A stretch of DNA of 24,055 bases from Firmicutes bacterium CAG:145. GTDB taxonomy: Bacteria > Bacillota > Clostridia > Peptostreptococcales > Anaerovoracaceae. Below, in pieces: positions 21,401 to 24,055 of this stretch. The stretch's first letter is position 1. Each line of letters begins with the position of its first letter. Location of the stretch: NCBI GenBank assembly GCA_000435715.1, contig FR882573.1:1-24055 (forward strand), given 5' to 3'. Both the position numbers and the translations under genes were made by a program. The notes beneath the pieces are model-generated. The model worked only from the letters and a program-made list of their open reading frames with translations, made no database searches and was not told where the DNA came from.

Positions 21401-21527
21401 GGCGTATAAAAGGAAAAATCGCTGTTTTACACACCTTTTCCTTACAGAAAAAACGGTTACAGCAACAAAAAACAAACGGAGAGTAAGGCGTATAAATATA
21501 TAAATAAATATATATCTTTACTCTCCG
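21401..21527 (+). promoter_or_regulatory. Structured leader of the 21560 gene
   Basis: AAGGAAAA/TTTTCCTT (21410-21417/21436-21443) and CGGAGAGTAA/TTACTCTCCG (21477-21486/21518-21527) form two stems. The loop of the second is an A+T-rich stretch with TATAAATATA. GGCGTATAAA is repeated directly at 21401-21410 and 21487-21496. The gap 21369-21559 holds no gene. The TATAAA boxes may be promoters; the stems could act on the downstream ribosome site. Confidence 0.4.
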
Positions 21528-21559
21528 AAAAAAGAGAATTTTGAAAGAGAGGTATTTAT

Positions 21560-21862
21560 ATGATTGCAAACAAAGTATATACCCGTGAAGAAATGCGGGA
21601 AGAACGGATACACACCGCCGATTACTGTTTTATCGACAAAGCAGGCGAATACACAGCAACGCTGATAATGAAAGCCGAAGCAAGTTCGGGAATGCTGAGA
21701 TTGTTTTTTCAGCTGAGTGACGGAAGAAAGATTATCACACCTGTGTTTTGGTGGCAGAAATATTTGGGCTTTTACGAAATCGATAACGGCACAAAAGTAA
21801 AACTCATATACAAAGAAAATCCTAAGGGTATTTATCTTTACACCGCAGAAATATTAGATTAA
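21560..21862 (+). CDS. Unknown 100-aa mobile-element protein
   Basis: No family recognised with certainty. The 100 residues look like a small beta-rich domain: YTATLIMKAEASSGMLRLFF, KIITPVFWWQKYLGFYEI, KVKLIYKENPKGIYLYTAEI. A charged N-terminus precedes it (MIANKVYTREEMREERIHTA). No signal peptide or membrane segment is seen. GAGAGG precedes the ATG, and the gene ends 13 bases before the ParB-like gene, so the two are probably in one operon that goes on through tnpW. Similar ORFs occur beside ParB-like genes in Clostridia elements as far as I recall, with no function assigned. Confidence 0.75.
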   Translation: MIANKVYTREEMREERIHTADYCFIDKAGEYTATLIMKAEASSGMLRLFFQLSDGRKIITPVFWWQKYLGFYEIDNGTKVKLIYKENPKGIYLYTAEILD

Positions 21863-21875
21863 GGAGAAAAACAAA

Positions 21876-22706
21876 ATGTCCGAAATCATTAAAAACATCG
21901 AAATCAGTTCGCTTGTTCCTTTTGAAAATCATCCGTTTAAGGAAAGAAGCGGAATGGAGCAAGAAGAGCTTCTTGAAAGCATAAAAGAAACCGGATTGCT
22001 CGAACCGATAACCGTGCGTTTTCTTTCGGAAGGTAAATATGAAATTATCAGCGGACACAGAAGAGTAGAAGCCTGTAAAAAGTTAGGACTATCCAAAATA
22101 CCTGCCACAATAAAAGAATTAAGCAAAGATGAAGCAATTGTTGCAATGGTGGATTCCAACATACACAGAGAACATCTGCTCTGCAGTGAAAAAGCCTTTG
22201 CATACAAAATGAAATTAGAAGCACTAAAGCATCAGGGAAAAACTTATGGACAAGTTGTCCACAAGTCAAGAGATAACATATCGGATACGGAAAGCGGCAG
22301 ACAGGTTCAGAGATATATCCGCCTGACTCACTTAATTCCCGAACTTCTGAAAATGGTTGATGCGGAACGAATAGCCTTTACTCCGGCGGTTGAATTATCA
22401 TACTTACCCGAAAATGAACAGAAAAAGTTGGTTGCAGAAATCGAATACGCAGACGCTACACCTTCGCTTTCACAAGCTCAACGCTTGCGAAAATTCAGCG
22501 AACAAGGACGGCTATCCGTTGATACGATATTTGCCGTATTAAGTGAGGAAAAACCGAACCAAAAGGAACAGGTGAGGTTTATGGCGGAAGATATCCGCAA
22601 ATATTTTCCGAAGAATTATTCCAATAAAGATATGCAGAATACAATCATCAGACTGCTTGAAAAATGGCAAAGACAAAGAGAACGAAATGCAAGGGAGGAA
22701 CGATAA
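21876..22706 (+). CDS. ParB/Spo0J-like nucleoid-partition protein
   Basis: A DNA-binding protein of 276 residues. The N-terminal ParB domain has the box LLEPITVRFLSEGKYEIISG, then GHRRVEACKKLGL and the Arg-containing motif SNIHREHLLCSEKAFAYKMK, matching the nucleotide (CTP) binding motifs of ParB clamps. A helix-turn-helix part follows (about 120-200, SDTESGRQVQRYIRLTHLIP). The C-terminus (LSEEKPNQKEQVRFMAEDIRKYFPKNYS) is like the accessory form found in integrative elements. No parA is in view, so stable partition is uncertain; it may act in regulation or in maintenance of an excised circle. Its stop overlaps the tnpW start by one base. Confidence 0.88.
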   Translation: MSEIIKNIEISSLVPFENHPFKERSGMEQEELLESIKETGLLEPITVRFLSEGKYEIISGHRRVEACKKLGLSKIPATIKELSKDEAIVAMVDSNIHREHLLCSEKAFAYKMKLEALKHQGKTYGQVVHKSRDNISDTESGRQVQRYIRLTHLIPELLKMVDAERIAFTPAVELSYLPENEQKKLVAEIEYADATPSLSQAQRLRKFSEQGRLSVDTIFAVLSEEKPNQKEQVRFMAEDIRKYFPKNYSNKDMQNTIIRLLEKWQRQRERNAREER

Positions 22707-22879
22707 TGGATAGTAATGCAGTTTCAATATTCGCTCCGTATTATGAGGTTGACGATACTGCTTTCATTACGAAAATCGGAAATACAACCTATGAGGTTGT
22801 AACCCATTTCAATGTGAACGGAAAAGAAACAGTATTGGAGCAATTCAAAGAACTCTTGACCGAACTTAATTTGGTATAA
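22706..22879 (+). CDS. tnpW: TnpW-like transposon-encoded protein
   Basis: A 57-residue protein. The part TAFITKIGNTTYEVVTHFNV (18-37) followed by GKETVLEQFKELL matches the small TnpW family named in Tn4451: a beta strand pair, then a helix. Function unknown. An in-frame ATG at 22664 lies inside the ParB gene; the start at 22706 uses GGGAGG (22692-22697) and overlaps the ParB stop by one base (TAATG), so the two are coupled. It lies directly before the serine recombinase gene. Confidence 0.8.
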   Translation: MDSNAVSIFAPYYEVDDTAFITKIGNTTYEVVTHFNVNGKETVLEQFKELLTELNLV

Positions 22880-22888
22880 CCACACATT

Positions 22889-22945
22889 CGACAGCCAAAG
22901 CGTTGCAAGTGTATAATTTTCGTACCTTGCAATGCCCGGTTGTCG
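22889..22945 (+). promoter_or_regulatory. Long hairpin in the leader of the serine recombinase
   Basis: CGACAGCC (22889-22896) pairs with GGTTGTCG (22938-22945) and GCGTTGCAAG (22900-22909) with CTTGCAATGC (22926-22935). In all 18 pairs with two G-U form one stem, with a three-base bulge on the 5' side, two bases on the 3' side and a 16-base loop containing TATAAT. It ends just before the AAAGGAG ribosome site (22947-22953). The structure may limit translation of the recombinase; no T-run follows. Confidence 0.6.
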
Positions 22946-22962
22946 GAAAGGAGAAAAATATT

Positions 22963-24055
22963 ATGACAACACAGAATACAAATGGGCAGAAAGAAAAAAT
23001 AACGGCTCTCTATTGCCGACTTTCACAAGACGACGGCAGAGACGGAGAAAGCAATTCCATATCCAATCAAAAAGAAATCCTTATGGCGTATGCAAAACGG
23101 AATGGATTTTTACATCCGCAGTTCTTTATCGACGACGGTATATCCGGGACAACCTTTGAAAGAGCAGACTTTAAGCGTATGCAGTTTATGATTGAAAACG
23201 GAGAGGTTTCTACGGTGATTGTAAAAGATTTATCCCGTTTCGGAAGAAACTATCTGCAAGTGGGCGAATATCTTGAAATCAAATATCCGACAATGGGCGT
23301 ACGCTTTATTGCCATACAGGAAAATGTGGACACCGCAAAAGAAAGCGGAACGGAAATGATGCCCTTTTCCAATATTTTTAACGAATGGTATGCAGCACAG
23401 ACTTCAAAGAAAATCCGTGCCGTCAATCAAATGAAAGCCGCCAAGGGACAACGAGTTTCTTCCTCTGTGCCTTACGGATATATGAAAAATCCCGATGATA
23501 AGCAAAAGTGGTTGATAGATGATCCTGCCGCTGAAATTGTAAGAAAGATATTCAACCTTTGCCTTGCGGGAAAAGGACCGGCACAGATTGCGAGACAACT
23601 TGAAAAAGAAAAGGTACTTACTCCGACGGCATATTATCATTCCATCGGTAAAAAGACAAGCAATCCAATGCCTGCTAATATTTATAGGTGGAGAGACAGT
23701 AGCATAGAACATATTCTTGAAAACAGGCAATACACCGGCTGTACCGTCAACGGAAAAAGCACAACGGTCAGTTACAAGGTTCATAAAGTTATTGAAATAC
23801 CGAAAGAGGAATATCAAGTTATCCCCGACACGCAAGAAGCAATTATCAGCGAAAACATTTGGTTACGAGCACAGGAACTCAGAAAGAACAAACGCAGAAA
23901 CACGGCAACAGGCAGAAAAAGCTTGTTTTCGGGACTGGTTTACTGTGCCGACTGCGGAGCGAAGCTTCATTTTTGTGCCGCAAAGAGCTTAAAGAAAAAT
24001 CAAGAGTTTTTCCGATGTGCCAATTACAAAGACGGCAGAGGAAGCTGCTCCATTC
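22963..24055 (+). CDS. Large serine recombinase (TndX/TnpX type), 5' part
   Basis: Excises and integrates the element; cut off by the window end after 364 codons, the family being about 530-700 residues. The resolvase domain starts at ITALYCRLSQDDGRDGESNS, with S21 as nucleophile. It continues with VIVKDLSRFGRNYLQVGEYL. The recombinase domain follows (SSSVPYGYMKNP through NRQYTGCTVNGKS). A zinc ribbon starts at LVYCADCGAKLHFC...FFRCANY. ATG at 22963 follows AAAGGAG (22947-22953). The element's second, tyrosine-type recombinase has a different place and job (hsdS inversion). Confidence 0.95.
   Translation, partial: MTTQNTNGQKEKITALYCRLSQDDGRDGESNSISNQKEILMAYAKRNGFLHPQFFIDDGISGTTFERADFKRMQFMIENGEVSTVIVKDLSRFGRNYLQVGEYLEIKYPTMGVRFIAIQENVDTAKESGTEMMPFSNIFNEWYAAQTSKKIRAVNQMKAAKGQRVSSSVPYGYMKNPDDKQKWLIDDPAAEIVRKIFNLCLAGKGPAQIARQLEKEKVLTPTAYYHSIGKKTSNPMPANIYRWRDSSIEHILENRQYTGCTVNGKSTTVSYKVHKVIEIPKEEYQVIPDTQEAIISENIWLRAQELRKNKRRNTATGRKSLFSGLVYCADCGAKLHFCAAKSLKKNQEFFRCANYKDGRGSCSI

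Larger units (their letters stand above)
7803..24055. mobile_element. Tn4451/Tn5397-like element (left part, continues past the window)
   Basis: Between murA and the window end lie tnpV, a ParB-like gene, tnpW and a large serine recombinase of the TndX/TnpX kind, genes typical of these clostridial elements. They surround a cargo operon with type I restriction-modification, McrBC and a tyrosine recombinase. The stretch looks more A+T-rich than the chromosomal part. Large serine recombinases usually sit next to one end, so the right end is expected shortly after the window. No conjugation genes are seen, so this is either a mobilizable element or a nested part of a larger one. The left boundary is approximate. 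Confidence 0.7.

Noticed and set aside
21477..21527. A CRISPR or tandem repeat array in the A+T-rich stretch
   Set aside because: There is one hairpin with an A+T loop and a single direct repeat pair, not an array of regular repeats and spacers. No CRISPR array was seen anywhere in the window.

Overview
The window joins a conserved Bacillota chromosome segment (about 1-7802) to the left part of a mobile element (about 7803 to the end, running off the window). Low-to-medium G+C content, strong GGAGG ribosome sites, TTG/GTG starts and the order tmk-holB-ricT-trmN6 (the Bacillus tmk-holB-yaaT-yabB order) point to an anaerobic Clostridia lineage. I cannot name a species from sequence alone.

Chromosomal part. 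A 5S rRNA with its terminator closes an rRNA operon. A YitT-family membrane protein gene follows, with a structured leader whose two hairpins exclude each other. An extended -10 promoter then drives a 34-residue hydrophobic ORF and the run tmk, holB (DNA polymerase III delta'), ricT (PSP1/YaaT) and trmN6. The spmA-spmB pair lies on the opposite strand, its end overlapping trmN6 by 8 bases. Divergent from spmA, a good promoter reads into a small membrane protein gene, an AbrB-type regulator with a Cys4 tail, and murA. A GNRA-capped hairpin with a T-run lies 80 bases after murA.

Mobile part. The left end carries a 60-aa gene and tnpV. The right end has a small Cys-rich gene, an unknown 100-aa gene, a ParB-like gene, tnpW and the start of a large serine recombinase of the TndX/TnpX kind (cut by the window end). 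This is a Tn4451/Tn5397-like element. Its cargo is one long leftward defence operon (20970 down to 8712): XRE regulator, hsdM, hsdS, tyrosine recombinase, second hsdS module, membrane-anchored protein of unknown function, hsdR, mcrB (broken by one in-frame TGA) and mcrC.

Main discovery. The type I restriction-modification locus is a double inverton. Each of two hsdS modules has an N-terminal target-recognition half followed by an invertible C-terminal half, bounded by copies of a 14-15 bp repeat (core AAACAATAATTTA) lying inside the codons for I-N-N-N-L. Module 1 (hsdS beside hsdM) is in the full-length orientation. Module 2 is flipped, so its N-half ends early at a stop codon supplied by the far repeat and its C-half lies on the opposite strand together with a small Cys-rich gene. 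The recombinase gene sits between them. Recombination among the four repeats could give four full-length specificities and two single-domain HsdS forms. The adjacent McrBC, which cuts modified DNA, is interrupted by a nonsense codon, which may matter in a cell whose methylation pattern keeps changing.
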